A stretch of 64,000 nucleotides of DNA from positions 453,498 through 517,497 of the forward strand of contig NZ_LOCN01000001.1 in assembly GCF_001574435.1 (NCBI RefSeq), in the 5' to 3' direction. The translations under genes were made by a program, and so were the position numbers. The DNA is from Moritella sp. JT01 (GTDB lineage: Bacteria > Pseudomonadota > Gammaproteobacteria > Enterobacterales > Moritellaceae). The notes under the pieces were generated by a model. The model was not told where the DNA came from, did no database searches, and was given only the letters and a program-made list of their open reading frames with translations. Shown here in pieces: positions 41,760 through 51,383 of the stretch; the stretch's first letter is position 1; every line of letters begins with the position of its first letter.

Positions 41760-43765
41760 TAGTTTACCTTTGTAATCGCGCCCTGTATTTGAACCATGGC
41801 CCCTGCTTTAATTTGTGTCATTGCACTGCCATTAATGCCGACTAGTGCACCTTTAATATCTGTTTTTGCTTTGCTTTCGACAGTGACGATAGTGGCTTTG
41901 AGGGTCGCACTACCTTGTCCTTCGATTGCGATCTGTGGGCCCGTTATTTTTATACCGCTTGGACTTATTTCGATACTGCTGCCCCCGACGGATAACGTTA
42001 TTTTTGTTTTACCTTTTAATTCAATTGTCTGACCATCAATCTTGATCGCAGAAGTTGCACTCATGTTGGCATTTTTACCTGCATCTAAACTGATGTTCGC
42101 ATCTGACGCTATATTCGTATCTTTTACAGATTTAGTTGATAAGGCATCTTTACTTTCTAGGCTTGTCGCTTCTTTACTGCTGATATTTATTGTTTTTTCG
42201 ACGGTTAATAACGACGTACCAGTGACGGTTTTTTTGCTATTTTGCTTTACATTGATGGTCAGATCTTTTTCGGCTTGTAAAAATATTTCTTCTTTGTCTT
42301 TTTTGTCTTCGAATCTGAGTTCATTTGCAGTACTAGCATTACCTTTCGGTGTGCTTCTGGTTTTGATCCCTGATTGTGTTGCTGCGCTGTAGGGCGGTTT
42401 ATTTTTCCCTGTGTAGATAGAGCCACAAACAACAGGGCGGTCAGGATCGCCATCAATAAAGTTAATTAATACTTCGTCACCAACACGAGGAATAAATTGC
42501 ACGCCAAATCCGTTACTGGCAGTGGCTTGAGAAACGGGTACCCAGCACGAGCTTTTTTCGTCTTTTTTACCTTGCAGGTCCCAATGAAAGTGGATTTTAA
42601 TTCGTCCTTGTTTATCTTGATTTGTTTCTTCACCATTTGGCCCGGTGACTTCTGCACTTTGTACACTGTGGATTTGTGGTTTTGGCAAGAAGGGTGGACG
42701 CCATAAAATGGATGCAGGCATACATTGAAATGTATTGGTGTATTCGGTTTTATGACCGCTTTCTGTTGCTGAGAAATGATGCTCTGCTTGTGTCACCACG
42801 TATTCTTGATTGTGCTCACTGTCACTGTGGTCAGTTAGTGTAAAACGTAATCCAGCCCCTAATGCCGGGATGGATGATTGTGCCGTAATATTTATTTTTT
42901 GTGTATCGATGCTTTCCATTTGGCGCTTAGCTGAATCTCTGATGGTATTTTTATCGCTATGTCCCTGACCAAAAAAGTATTGTGTTAAGGCATTATTTTT
43001 AACGCTATTGGTCGTTGTCCTATTGCCACTCGACAGGCATTCGGCGAGTTCGGCATTGTGATCGCCAAGTGATAATTTGCTTACGCCAAGGATACAACGT
43101 GAGTGCCAATGTATGATGGCGTGTGTTTTATCTTTCGCACCTGTAATAAACGGAATTTTGCTGTTATCTAGATTTGCAAAGTCTTGATTGTTATCACCGA
43201 TGATAATACACGGCTGATTTCCGTTATGATCACTGTGATAATGCCAGCCTTCTCTTGCCATCATTCGTCTTAAGAAATCGTAATCGTTTTCGTTAAATTG
43301 GATACAATAGGAGTGCTTACTACCAGCACTACGCATTGATAGTTTGAAATAGCTTTTTAAACCGGAGTCGGACAAGACCTTTTCAATGATTTGTTTGCTG
43401 GTCATGTCTTGGAAAGTACGACTCGATACGCGATAGTTAAATACGGACAATGGATCTATCGCTTCGATACGGTAGGTGTAAAGCGCTTTTGCAGGATCAA
43501 AACTGAGACTTTCTATCGATGAGACTAATGCATGAAAACGGCGCGCTTCTTTTCTGTTTCCTTCGAGACCCGGTGAGTAGCTGAGATCTATCGCTTTGCC
43601 TAATAAGGATTCTGATATCTTGTCTTTGGATATTAATACTGCGGCATAATCGGAACGTGAAAATATCTGTTCTGTAACGGTTAAGTCGGTGACAATATAA
43701 GGGCCTTTACCGTCTAACTTAGCCAGTGTTGGCCTGTGTTTTTGAGTATATGCTGAAGCTGTCAT
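41759..43765 (-). CDS. vgrG: VgrG (TssI), T6SS spike protein
   Basis: A 668-residue spike protein. The gp27-like part contains SYSPGLEGNRKEARRFHALVSSIE, YCIQFNENDYDFLRRMMAREGWHYHSDHNG, followed by the gp5-like OB fold (GPNGEETNQDKQGRIKIHFHWDLQGKKDEKSSCWVPVSQATASNGFGVQFIPRVGDEVLINFIDGDPDRPVVCGSIY). From ~470 on there is a beta-helix of short repeats ending at the C-terminus (DIKGALVGINGSAMTQIKAGAMVQIQGAI). No effector domain is attached. It heads a three-gene minus-strand operon facing the main cluster. Confidence 0.96.
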   Translation of the reverse strand: MTASAYTQKHRPTLAKLDGKGPYIVTDLTVTEQIFSRSDYAAVLISKDKISESLLGKAIDLSYSPGLEGNRKEARRFHALVSSIESLSFDPAKALYTYRIEAIDPLSVFNYRVSSRTFQDMTSKQIIEKVLSDSGLKSYFKLSMRSAGSKHSYCIQFNENDYDFLRRMMAREGWHYHSDHNGNQPCIIIGDNNQDFANLDNSKIPFITGAKDKTHAIIHWHSRCILGVSKLSLGDHNAELAECLSSGNRTTTNSVKNNALTQYFFGQGHSDKNTIRDSAKRQMESIDTQKINITAQSSIPALGAGLRFTLTDHSDSEHNQEYVVTQAEHHFSATESGHKTEYTNTFQCMPASILWRPPFLPKPQIHSVQSAEVTGPNGEETNQDKQGRIKIHFHWDLQGKKDEKSSCWVPVSQATASNGFGVQFIPRVGDEVLINFIDGDPDRPVVCGSIYTGKNKPPYSAATQSGIKTRSTPKGNASTANELRFEDKKDKEEIFLQAEKDLTINVKQNSKKTVTGTSLLTVEKTINISSKEATSLESKDALSTKSVKDTNIASDANISLDAGKNANMSATSAIKIDGQTIELKGKTKITLSVGGSSIEISPSGIKITGPQIAIEGQGSATLKATIVTVESKAKTDIKGALVGINGSAMTQIKAGAMVQIQGAITKVN

Positions 43766-43930
43766 AATGGACCCTTGTTACTATTTTTTACCATGCGATG
43801 GTTACTATTTGTTATATCAATTCGCACTAAATCCTAACATAAGAAAAAATAATGCAGGATTGCTTTTATGTAAGCGTTTGTGAGCGTTGTATCTTGTGGG
43901 TAAAGGGGGGCAGCGCTGTATTTTTGATAC

Positions 43931-43957
43931 GAAAAAAGGAAGCATTTCAGCTTCCTT
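43931..43957 (-). terminator. Rho-independent terminator for the peroxiredoxin-glutaredoxin gene
   Basis: Read on the minus strand, an 8-bp stem AAGGAAGC / GCTTCCTT with a 6-nt loop is followed by a T run. It lies 71 bases beyond the stop codon of the peroxiredoxin-glutaredoxin gene. Confidence 0.85.
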
Positions 43958-44027
43958 CGATGACGAATAATGGCATGTGAGTATGGCTATTCGTTAGTGT
44001 CTTATCCGATAATATTAAATCGAATGA

Positions 44028-44762
44028 TTAAGCGAAGTGCTTCTCTAATTCTTCGCTACCACCGATGTGTTTACCACCGATAAATATTTGTGGCACTGTG
44101 CTGCGACCTGTTACTGCACGTAGACTTACTGTTGTTGCGTCTTTACCTAATACCACTTCTTCGTAGTTCAGACCTTGGTCGATTAACGTTTGTTTTGCTT
44201 TTGCACAGAACGGGCAACCCGGTTTAGTAAATACGGTGATTGACTCTTGTACTTTGTATTCAGGAGCCACATAACCTAGCATAGTATCTGCATCAGAAAC
44301 GTTGAACGGGTCGCCTGGTTCGTCAGCTTCGATAAACATTTTTGCTACCACGCCGTTTTTAACCAGCATGCTGTAACGCCATGAACGTTTGCCAAAGCCG
44401 ATGTCAGATTTGTCGACTAACATACCCATGCCTGCAGAGAATTCACCATTACCGTCTGGAATGAAGGTAATGTTGTCTGCTTCTTGGTCATCTTTCCATG
44501 CGTTCATTACAAAGGTATCGTTTACTGATACACATAATATTTCGTCCACACCGTGTGCTGAAAAAACGTTAGCTAATTCGTTGTAACGTGGTAAATGGCT
44601 TGAAGAACACGTTGGTGTGAATGCGCCTGGCAGGCTGAATACAATCACAGTTTTGTTTGCAAAAAGTTCTTCTGTTGTACGGTTTACCCATGCATCGCCT
44701 TGGCGAATAGGGAATGTAACTTGTGGAACCGCTTGGCCTTCTTTCGATACTAATGTCGTCAT
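44028..44762 (-). CDS. Hybrid peroxiredoxin-glutaredoxin (Prx5-Grx fusion)
   Basis: A 244-residue cytosolic fusion. Residues 1-165 are a Prx5-type peroxiredoxin with peroxidatic C52 ([14 protein letters not shown]). Residues ~173-244 are a glutaredoxin with active-site CPFC (C183, C186) and the GSH-binding [18 protein letters not shown]. The enzyme reduces H2O2 and organic peroxides with glutathione, passing electrons internally from Grx to Prx, as known for the Haemophilus hybrid. A terminator follows; it appears monocistronic. No OxyR gene is adjacent. Confidence 0.95.
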   Translation of the reverse strand: MTTLVSKEGQAVPQVTFPIRQGDAWVNRTTEELFANKTVIVFSLPGAFTPTCSSSHLPRYNELANVFSAHGVDEILCVSVNDTFVMNAWKDDQEADNITFIPDGNGEFSAGMGMLVDKSDIGFGKRSWRYSMLVKNGVVAKMFIEADEPGDPFNVSDADTMLGYVAPEYKVQESITVFTKPGCPFCAKAKQTLIDQGLNYEEVVLGKDATTVSLRAVTGRSTVPQIFIGGKHIGGSEELEKHFA

Positions 44763-44996
44763 AATATATTCCTTAACGTAGCTATTAATTAAGCTAACTT
44801 GCTTGTTTGATTTAAAGTGTTTTCTATAAAAGTAAATGTGGTAAGACGTTGTGTCTGTGTCGTCTTGATGTAGCTATTATGTCAAAATATTTAACATAGG
44901 TACAGTCGATTAAACCTTTTATTTAAATAGGTGTAGGCTATTACTTCCTGTCGATATCTTAATGTATCGCTTTAACTTGTCTTTGATAGGTCATGA

Positions 44997-46355
44997 TTAT
45001 GGCAATATAATATCGCTTGTTTTAGGCAAACGAATATAAAATTGTGTACTTTGTTGTGCGGATTCGACCCAAATACGGCCGCCTAGCGCATTGAGTAACG
45101 CTCTTGATAGGGTTAATCCGATCCCGATATTGACGGTTGAATTTTTATTTCGGGTAAAATTTCGTTCAAACAAATGCGTGCAGTCATCTGTTGGAATGGC
45201 CTTTCCTGAATTAGATACGGAGAGTTGGATATTTTCATTTTCTTCTCCAATCGTAATTATTATTTTACTATTATCATCGGCATGGCGTACTGCATTTGAT
45301 AATAGATTAGCGATAATTCGGCGTAATAGTGCGCTATCGGTACTGAGTTCAGCCTGTCCTTTGATAATAATATTAACGTTTTTCTCATCAGCCAATAACT
45401 GAAAATAGTCAGCCAGTTTAGAAGATAGTTCGTATACATCGACCACTTCATTATTGACGGTGAGTTGCTCACTTTCGGCTTTCGCCATAAGCAGGATATC
45501 GGTCACTGTTTTTGAAAGAAATTCTAACTCTTCAATATTAGATTCTAGGGTATCTTTGTATTCTAGTGCGCTTCTTTCACCTTGCAACATACACTGATTT
45601 CTCACTGTCATGGATGCCAGCGGAGTTCTTAATTCATGAGCTAAGTTTGCAGCATAGAATGATAACTGATCGAATGAGCCCTCTAAACGCTTGAGCATCA
45701 GGTTGAAGACTTGAATTGATGATTGCATCTCCTTGGGATATTCTTGCTGATCAAGTCGAGTGGCAAGGGTATTGATATCTATTTTGCTGGTCTCTATGCT
45801 AAATTTACGTAATGGTGACAAGCCATACCAAGCAACAAAAGCCCCTATTACACTAAGAACAAAGAACATCAATCCCATGCTCAAAATCATATTTTTTGTT
45901 GAGTTACTTAGAAATTCAGCATGATAACTGACATCCCTGATTACGATTAAACGAAAATTATCACCTTGTTTATTTTGGGTTATGGTCGCAACACCTTTGA
46001 AGTAGACCGCCTTATCTTGCCAGTTCACAAGTTGCCCTGGGGACCCATTACGCAGTGTCGATGGAAGAATAAGACCTTGATAAGATGATGGGATTAATTG
46101 GTTGGCGTCGTTAATGGCTAAAACATGCGTATTCGGATGATCGGTAAGGATGGTATTAAAATTGATATCCTGATCTTGATTTATGTTATCAATAGCTGAA
46201 ATTACCATGTCACTCTTGTTAAGAATGTATTGTTTATCCATATCATTGAAATGTTGGCTGCTGAACCACCAAAAAAAGGCAATTGAAGCACTCACGATAA
46301 GAAAATAGCTCAGGGTAAAATACAAGGTTAACTTGGTGGCAATAGAACCTGTCAC
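44997..46355 (-). CDS. cusS: Copper-responsive sensor histidine kinase (CusS-like)
   Basis: A 452-residue membrane kinase with helices at ~9-31 and ~155-178 around a periplasmic domain (~32-154). HAMP and dimerisation regions follow, with H240 in the phospho-acceptor motif [13 protein letters not shown], then the catalytic domain ([46 protein letters not shown]). Overlap of 4 bp with the OmpR-type regulator and the nearby copper genes identify it as CusS/CopS-like. It should sense periplasmic Cu(I) or Ag(I). Confidence 0.85.
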   Translation of the reverse strand: MTGSIATKLTLYFTLSYFLIVSASIAFFWWFSSQHFNDMDKQYILNKSDMVISAIDNINQDQDINFNTILTDHPNTHVLAINDANQLIPSSYQGLILPSTLRNGSPGQLVNWQDKAVYFKGVATITQNKQGDNFRLIVIRDVSYHAEFLSNSTKNMILSMGLMFFVLSVIGAFVAWYGLSPLRKFSIETSKIDINTLATRLDQQEYPKEMQSSIQVFNLMLKRLEGSFDQLSFYAANLAHELRTPLASMTVRNQCMLQGERSALEYKDTLESNIEELEFLSKTVTDILLMAKAESEQLTVNNEVVDVYELSSKLADYFQLLADEKNVNIIIKGQAELSTDSALLRRIIANLLSNAVRHADDNSKIIITIGEENENIQLSVSNSGKAIPTDDCTHLFERNFTRNKNSTVNIGIGLTLSRALLNALGGRIWVESAQQSTQFYIRLPKTSDIILP

Positions 46356-47026
46356 GATCTTAGCTCCAACACATACCCCATACCTCGTACAGTATGAATC
46401 AGCGGCGATGAGAAACCATGATCTATTTTGTTACGTAAACGTTTGATTGCTACTTCAATAATATTGGTATCACTGTCAAAATTGATATCCCATACATGGC
46501 TGGCTATCTGGGATTTAGACAATACTTGCCCCTGACGAGTAAGTAGAAATTCAAGTAAGGCGAATTCTTTAGCGGTAAGGTCTATTGTTCCACCGTCTCT
46601 TTTTACTTTTCTTTTTAATCGATTAAATTCTAAATCTCCGATGGTGAGAATTGTGCTGTGTGTTGAACTTTTGTCGCGTAATTGATTGTGTATTCGTGCC
46701 AATAACTCACAGAAAGAAAACGGTTTACTCATGTAATCATCTGCGCCAAGCTCCAGACCTTGGATCCTATCTACCACATCATCTCTTGCTGTTAGCATTA
46801 TTACGGGTAAATATTGGGGTTTTAGGCGTAGGCGTTTTAGGATATCCCAGCCGCTCATTCCCGGTAACATAACATCCAATAAAACGAGGTCGTATTCCAC
46901 TTCGGTTGTCTGATGTAAACCGTCAATACCATTATCAATAAGATCTACGTTGAAACCACTTTCATCCAGCCCTTGTTTAAGGTATTTACCTAACTTAACT
47001 TCATCTTCAATAATTAGAATTTTCAT
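46352..47026 (-). CDS. cusR: Copper-responsive OmpR-family response regulator (CusR-like)
   Basis: A 224-residue regulator: receiver with acidic E7/D8, phospho-acceptor D51 (LLDVMLPG), K-containing YMSKPFSF, and a C-terminal winged helix ([53 protein letters not shown]). The final [11 protein letters not shown] is typical. The heavy-metal branch is supported by the copper genes next door and by CusR-like palindromes upstream of both this gene and copA. It precedes and overlaps the kinase gene. Confidence 0.88.
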   Translation of the reverse strand: MKILIIEDEVKLGKYLKQGLDESGFNVDLIDNGIDGLHQTTEVEYDLVLLDVMLPGMSGWDILKRLRLKPQYLPVIMLTARDDVVDRIQGLELGADDYMSKPFSFCELLARIHNQLRDKSSTHSTILTIGDLEFNRLKRKVKRDGGTIDLTAKEFALLEFLLTRQGQVLSKSQIASHVWDINFDSDTNIIEVAIKRLRNKIDHGFSSPLIHTVRGMGYVLELRS

Positions 47027-47131
47027 TGATTTCCCACGCGTTTTTCAACCGTATTGTTGGACTGGTTAGAGACTTTATGACACTTTTTTAATTTATTAAT
47101 CATAAACTAATGGAGATTATAGTGAGTTTAT

Positions 47132-47167
47132 GACAGAAAACTGTCTTCAAGATTACAATTTTGTCAT
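47132..47167. promoter_or_regulatory. CusR-like palindromes in the cusR / exported-protein spacer
   Basis: Two inverted repeats lie in the divergent promoter region. GACAG-AAAA-CTGTC is at 47132-47145. ATTACAA-TT-TTGTCAT is at 47152-47167 and shares the TTGTCA half-site and spacing with the palindrome upstream of copA. The second is one base off a perfect match to the TGACAA-N2-TTGTCA type. Confidence 0.6.
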
Positions 47168-47309
47168 TTTTATCATGTAATCATAAGCCATAGTATTGAA
47201 AAGTAAGATAATTTGAAGCTGACAAACTTGTAATATTGATGACATGCTGATGATAGATTAGGACACTAGTATTTGATGTGTATCTTCTAATCACATTAAG
47301 GTGAACAAT

Positions 47310-47654
47310 ATGAAAACATTAATTTTAGTGACAGCATTAACCCTTAGCTTTCAATCTTTAGCTTCCCCTGTAAGAGAAATATCGAGTAATACAGAAATAT
47401 ATATAGGTATAACCGAGAGCCGAGCCGAAGCTTACGAGCAAGGGGTCAATACATTACAACAACTTAAGCTGTTAACGGGTAATCAGGCTTATAAAAAGCT
47501 TAATTTAGTGAATGTTAGTACAGTCAGAAATTCGGTTAGGGTTAATGATGGGCGTGTTTATGTGGATGAATTTGCAGATGCAGATGGCTCGTTAAAGTAT
47601 CAGGCTAAAGTGAAGCTAAGTTACAGTTATAAAGAGTCGGGTAGTAATCGATAG
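47310..47654 (+). CDS. Small exported protein (DUF3316-like) beside the copper regulator
   Basis: A 114-residue protein with a clear signal peptide (MKTLILVTALTLSFQSLAS, cleavage after LAS). The mature part has a helix (ESRAEAYEQGVNTLQQLKLLTG) and a two-stranded end (VYVDEFADADGSLKYQAKVKLSYSYKE), resembling small Vibrio DUF3316 proteins. I prefer the ATG at 47310 with TAAGGTG upstream to the in-frame GTG at 47301. It diverges from cusR across a spacer with CusR-like sites, so it may be copper-induced. It has no Met/His-rich copper motif. Function unknown. Confidence 0.7.
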   Translation: MKTLILVTALTLSFQSLASPVREISSNTEIYIGITESRAEAYEQGVNTLQQLKLLTGNQAYKKLNLVNVSTVRNSVRVNDGRVYVDEFADADGSLKYQAKVKLSYSYKESGSNR

Positions 47655-47727
47655 GTTCTTTAAGGCTCCAGATCTGATCTGGAGCTGATTTTTAATTCAA
47701 TTATTTCTTATCTTGATAGCAAGCTCA

Positions 47728-48228
47728 TTACATCACCATTATTTTACCTTTCATGCCTGCTTCTCTGTGTCCCGGTAATAAACAGGCAAAATCAACATAG
47801 CCTGTTTGAGTGAACTGCCATATCAATCCGCCGCGCTGGCCAGGTCCCAAACTTAACATATTATTTTCTACATGGTCCATCCCCGGCATGTCGCGCATCA
47901 TTTTGGCATGTTCCTCTAGAGCCTCTGCCGAACCAATGACCAGTTCGTGGGATATTCTTCCTGCATTCTTAACAAAAAAGCGTACGGTTTCTCCCGCATT
48001 AACGTGGAACTGACTCGGGGTAAATCGCATGTTGTCATTCATGGTGATATCGATAGTCCGAGTAATATCAGCCGCCTTACCGGGTTGTCCGGATGCTGAA
48101 TTTGTCATATTCATCATACCTGCCATGTTGTGGTTAGTATCGTGACCAGTATTATGGCCTCCGCCAGCGAACACTAGGCTAGGTAGTAGGCTTAATAGCA
48201 AAATAGGTAGTGTTTTGGTTGCTTTCAT
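47728..48228 (-). CDS. Periplasmic cupredoxin (plastocyanin/azurin-like)
   Basis: A 166-residue exported protein with a signal peptide (residues 1-21) and a His/Met-rich start (GGGHNTGHDTNHNMAGMMNM). The cupredoxin fold carries a type 1 copper site: H94 (SHELVIG), C149, H154 and M159 (ACLLPGHREAGM). It probably carries or buffers copper in the periplasm. Third gene of a minus-strand run after copA and copB. Confidence 0.9.
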   Translation of the reverse strand: MKATKTLPILLLSLLPSLVFAGGGHNTGHDTNHNMAGMMNMTNSASGQPGKAADITRTIDITMNDNMRFTPSQFHVNAGETVRFFVKNAGRISHELVIGSAEALEEHAKMMRDMPGMDHVENNMLSLGPGQRGGLIWQFTQTGYVDFACLLPGHREAGMKGKIMVM

Positions 48229-48358
48229 GTCGTTACTCTCTGTTGTTTATCGTTAGTAAGATCGATACCCAAGCTACTCCCGCCAGTCTCTGAACTCGCA
48301 TATTGAAGTGGCTTAGGTATATAGTAGATGTACTTGGTATTATTAAATTTGACTCGCG

Positions 48359-49237
48359 TTAAAACCAAAAATGGAGCCCAGCAAGCCAGCGGGTTTCTTC
48401 TGTTGCGGCATTATCTTCTCGAATGAAGTCGGCGGTATTACCAAAGGACTTCGTCCAGTCAACGCCGACGTAAGGTGCAAATTGCCGGGTTAATTCGTAA
48501 CGTAATCGCATCCCGATGGCTAGATCAGACAGACCTTTACCACTTTTACGCTCGGCATCATTTTTACCATAGAGGTTCATTTCCAAGCGTGGTTGTAATA
48601 CTAAACGCTGGGTAAGTAATAATTCGTATTCAGCTTCTAGCGATAAGGCTGTTTGTCCGTCGTTACTGACATAGGCAGTGGCATCAATTTCAAACCAGTA
48701 AGGGGCTAATCCTTGGATACCAAAGGCTAACCAGCTCTGATCCGGACCTTCGCCAGTATCATATCTAGCCCCTAATTGTGTATTCCAAAACGTCGTGATG
48801 GCATGGTTCCATAATAATTCGGTATTCGATTCCTCTAGTTTACTATCGACAATATCGCCTTCTAATTTGACGACTACACGATCATAATCCCGGCCATACC
48901 AAACTTGACCGTCATAGACCCATGAATCTTCATTATTGGTAAATACTCGCTCTAGACGATCGATTAACAGTCCGCCACGGCTATGTTCGTCTGCAAACTT
49001 TAACTGGCGTGGACCAGGGAGTGCATAAGCACCAGATTCCAAAGTAAAACCATCTGCATAGGCGTGGGGATCCCGCGCATCAGATGGGGCCGAGCCACCT
49101 TGCATTTGCATACTGTGATTACTCATATCAGCCATATTATGTGACGGTTCTGCTTGTGTGCTAAAGGAAATCAGATTCAGCGTCGTTATTGCCATCAAAG
49201 TCGTGACGGAATTGAGCGTACGGGGAATTGTATTCAT
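48359..49237 (-). CDS. copB: CopB/PcoB copper resistance outer-membrane protein
   Basis: A 292-residue protein with a signal peptide and a short Met/His segment (NMADMSNHSMQMQGG). The rest is a CopB beta-barrel: LLIDRLERVFTNNEDSWVYDGQVWYGRDYDRVVVKLEGD, LGARYDTGEGPDQSWLAFGIQGLAPYWFEIDATAYVSNDGQTALSLEAEYELLLTQRLVLQPRLEMNLYG and a terminal aromatic LAGLHFWF. It is known from Cop/Pco systems as an outer-membrane copper-binding protein. Start overlaps copA by 4 bp. Confidence 0.93.
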   Translation of the reverse strand: MNTIPRTLNSVTTLMAITTLNLISFSTQAEPSHNMADMSNHSMQMQGGSAPSDARDPHAYADGFTLESGAYALPGPRQLKFADEHSRGGLLIDRLERVFTNNEDSWVYDGQVWYGRDYDRVVVKLEGDIVDSKLEESNTELLWNHAITTFWNTQLGARYDTGEGPDQSWLAFGIQGLAPYWFEIDATAYVSNDGQTALSLEAEYELLLTQRLVLQPRLEMNLYGKNDAERKSGKGLSDLAIGMRLRYELTRQFAPYVGVDWTKSFGNTADFIREDNAATEETRWLAGLHFWF

Positions 49238-51084
49238 GAAACCACCACTTCACGGAACATGCCCGCATCCATATGGAACATAAGATGACAATGCCAAGCC
49301 CAGCGTCCGCGTGCGTCAACAGTAACCAGAAAACTGATACGTTGTGCTGGCTGTACCGGAATGGTATGGCGACGTACCTGGAAACTGCCATCTGGATTTT
49401 CGACTTCGCTCCACATACCGTGCAGATGCATAGGGTGCGTCATCATGGTATCGTTGTGTAAAATAATACGTACTCGCTCGCCGTAGTTGAAATGAATAGG
49501 CGTTGAACTACCGAATTCTAGCCCGTCTAGAGACCAGGTATAGCGCTCCATATTACCAGTTAGATGGAGTTCAATCTCACGCTCGGCAGTTCGAGGATCC
49601 ATCGGTCCACCTAAGGTTTTAAGATCAGCTAGGGTTAATACCCGTCGTCCGTTATTACGTAAACCGACACCGGGATCGTCAAGGTTGGTGCGAGGCATAT
49701 CGACCCGCATATCGACGCTGGGGCCATATTCTGTTTTAGCATGTCGTACCTGCTTACTGGCTGTCGCTAACTTAGCGGTCATATTTGACATGGCCGAGTG
49801 GTCCATATTACTCATCATACCGGGCATAGAACTATGATCCATACCGCTCATGCCCCCCATATTATCCACGCTAGAATGCTGCATACCGGACATAGAACCA
49901 TGATCCATTCCGTTCATTTTATCCATCTTACTCATTGCCCCCATACTGCCCATCATGTCGGTCATGGTCAGTGATTCGGGTTTATCTAATGCTGGAACAT
50001 CAGTGCTGAGGCCTGCTTGCGTCGTTAAGGTACCGCGAGCATAACCGGTTCTATCCATCGATTGAGCAAACAGGGTATAGGTATCAGCGCTAGGTTCTAC
50101 GAGTACATCGTAGGTTTCACCTGGCCCAAAGCGAAATTCATCCACGGTGATGGGTTCTACATTGACGCCATCGGCCTGAACTACCGTTAATGCTAGCCCT
50201 GGGATCCGCACGTCATAAAAACTGTTACTGGCTCCATTGATAAACCGTAATCGGACCCGCTCACCAGGTTTGAATAATCCAGTCCAGTTACCTGCGGGTG
50301 TTGTGCCATTCATGAGATATGTAAGCGTTTGCGCGGAGAGGTCGGCGAGATCAGAGGGACTCATGCGCATTCGATTCCACATCTGGCGTGACTTCACCGC
50401 GGCCTGCAGGCCATTTTCGGAGGCGTCTTGGAAAAAGTCGAATACTGTGGGTTGATTAAAATTATAATAATCGCCCTGAGTTTTTAGCTTAGCGAAAACC
50501 TGCGAGGGGTTTTCATCAGTCCAGTCTGAAAGTAGAATCACGTGCTCACGATCCGCTTGGATACTATCCTCTGCTGCGGGCTCTATCACGATAGCACCAT
50601 ACATACCGGTCATTTCTTGCATGCCGGAATGGGAGTGATACCAATAGGTACCGCTTTGTTCTACTTTGAACTGATAAGTGAAGGTTTCACCCGGCGCAAT
50701 GCCAGCAAAGCTGATTCCGGGCACACCATCCATTTGATAAGGCAGGATCATGCCATGCCAGTGAATGGAAGTATGTTCTTTCAAGTGGTTGGTGACTCGT
50801 ATTGTCACGATATCGCCTTCACGCATATGCAGCGTTGGAGCCGGAATAGAACCGTTGATGGTGGTTGCCATGCGTATTTTTCCGGTGAAATTAACCTGAG
50901 ACTCCGCGACGACTAGATCAAACTCAGTACCGCTCAGCACTGGGGCGTTTTTCGGTAGGTTATTCAGTCCACTGGCCCTAGCGGGTTGTAACAGGGGATA
51001 TAAACTAAAAATCACCCCTCCGGCGGCGAGGCCTTTCACGAATTTACGTCGTGGTAAATTAGCTGAATGTAAAGAATGCTTCAT
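49234..51084 (-). CDS. copA: CopA/PcoA-family multicopper oxidase
   Basis: A 616-residue periplasmic oxidase exported by Tat (NLPRRKFVKGLAAGGVIF). Copper-ligand motifs are all present: HWHGM, WYHSHSG, HPMHLHGMW and HCHLMFHMDAGM. Between ~365 and 440 there is a methionine-rich insert of repeats such as MDHSSMPGM and MDHGSMSGM that probably binds Cu(I). It oxidises Cu(I) to the less toxic Cu(II). It heads the copA-copB-cupredoxin run, with a CusR-like palindrome ~87 bp upstream. Confidence 0.95.
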   Translation of the reverse strand: MKHSLHSANLPRRKFVKGLAAGGVIFSLYPLLQPARASGLNNLPKNAPVLSGTEFDLVVAESQVNFTGKIRMATTINGSIPAPTLHMREGDIVTIRVTNHLKEHTSIHWHGMILPYQMDGVPGISFAGIAPGETFTYQFKVEQSGTYWYHSHSGMQEMTGMYGAIVIEPAAEDSIQADREHVILLSDWTDENPSQVFAKLKTQGDYYNFNQPTVFDFFQDASENGLQAAVKSRQMWNRMRMSPSDLADLSAQTLTYLMNGTTPAGNWTGLFKPGERVRLRFINGASNSFYDVRIPGLALTVVQADGVNVEPITVDEFRFGPGETYDVLVEPSADTYTLFAQSMDRTGYARGTLTTQAGLSTDVPALDKPESLTMTDMMGSMGAMSKMDKMNGMDHGSMSGMQHSSVDNMGGMSGMDHSSMPGMMSNMDHSAMSNMTAKLATASKQVRHAKTEYGPSVDMRVDMPRTNLDDPGVGLRNNGRRVLTLADLKTLGGPMDPRTAEREIELHLTGNMERYTWSLDGLEFGSSTPIHFNYGERVRIILHNDTMMTHPMHLHGMWSEVENPDGSFQVRRHTIPVQPAQRISFLVTVDARGRWAWHCHLMFHMDAGMFREVVVS

Positions 51085-51168
51085 ATTTACTATGCTCCTT
51101 TATTCAAAATTTCCTTGTTATTAATGGTCTATTCTACAAATAGGGTGCTTTCTAGAAGCTGACTAGAA

Positions 51169-51186
51169 AATGACAATTTTGTCATT
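51169..51186. promoter_or_regulatory. CusR/CopR-like operator upstream of copA
   Basis: TGACAA-TT-TTGTCA (51171-51184) is a perfect inverted repeat extended by AA/TT on each side. It matches the known CusR box core and lies ~87 bases upstream of the copA start. Confidence 0.78.
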
Positions 51187-51312
51187 ATCGATAAATATGG
51201 ATAAAATAGGGGGAGTAGTGACTCCTCTATTAAGCAGCACCTTGAAGAATACTAGTATAGTTCGGAGATGTTTGATGGCAGAAACGGGGATGCGATCTGA
51301 TAAAAATAGGGC

Positions 51313-51353
51313 AATAAAAAACCGCCAGTGAATGAAGTACTCACTGGCGGTTT
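51313..51353 (-). terminator. Rho-independent terminator after glmS
   Basis: A perfect 10-bp stem CCGCCAGTGA / TCACTGGCGG with a 9-nt loop; read on the minus strand it is followed by a T run. It lies ~30 bases beyond the glmS stop. Confidence 0.9.
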
Positions 51354-51383
51354 AATTATAAGTAGGTCTTAGCTAATTAGTTA

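Noticed and set aside
41796..42706. Plus-strand open frames opposite vgrG
   Set aside because: They have no homology-like features or ribosome sites and lie fully within the well-supported VgrG gene on the other strand.
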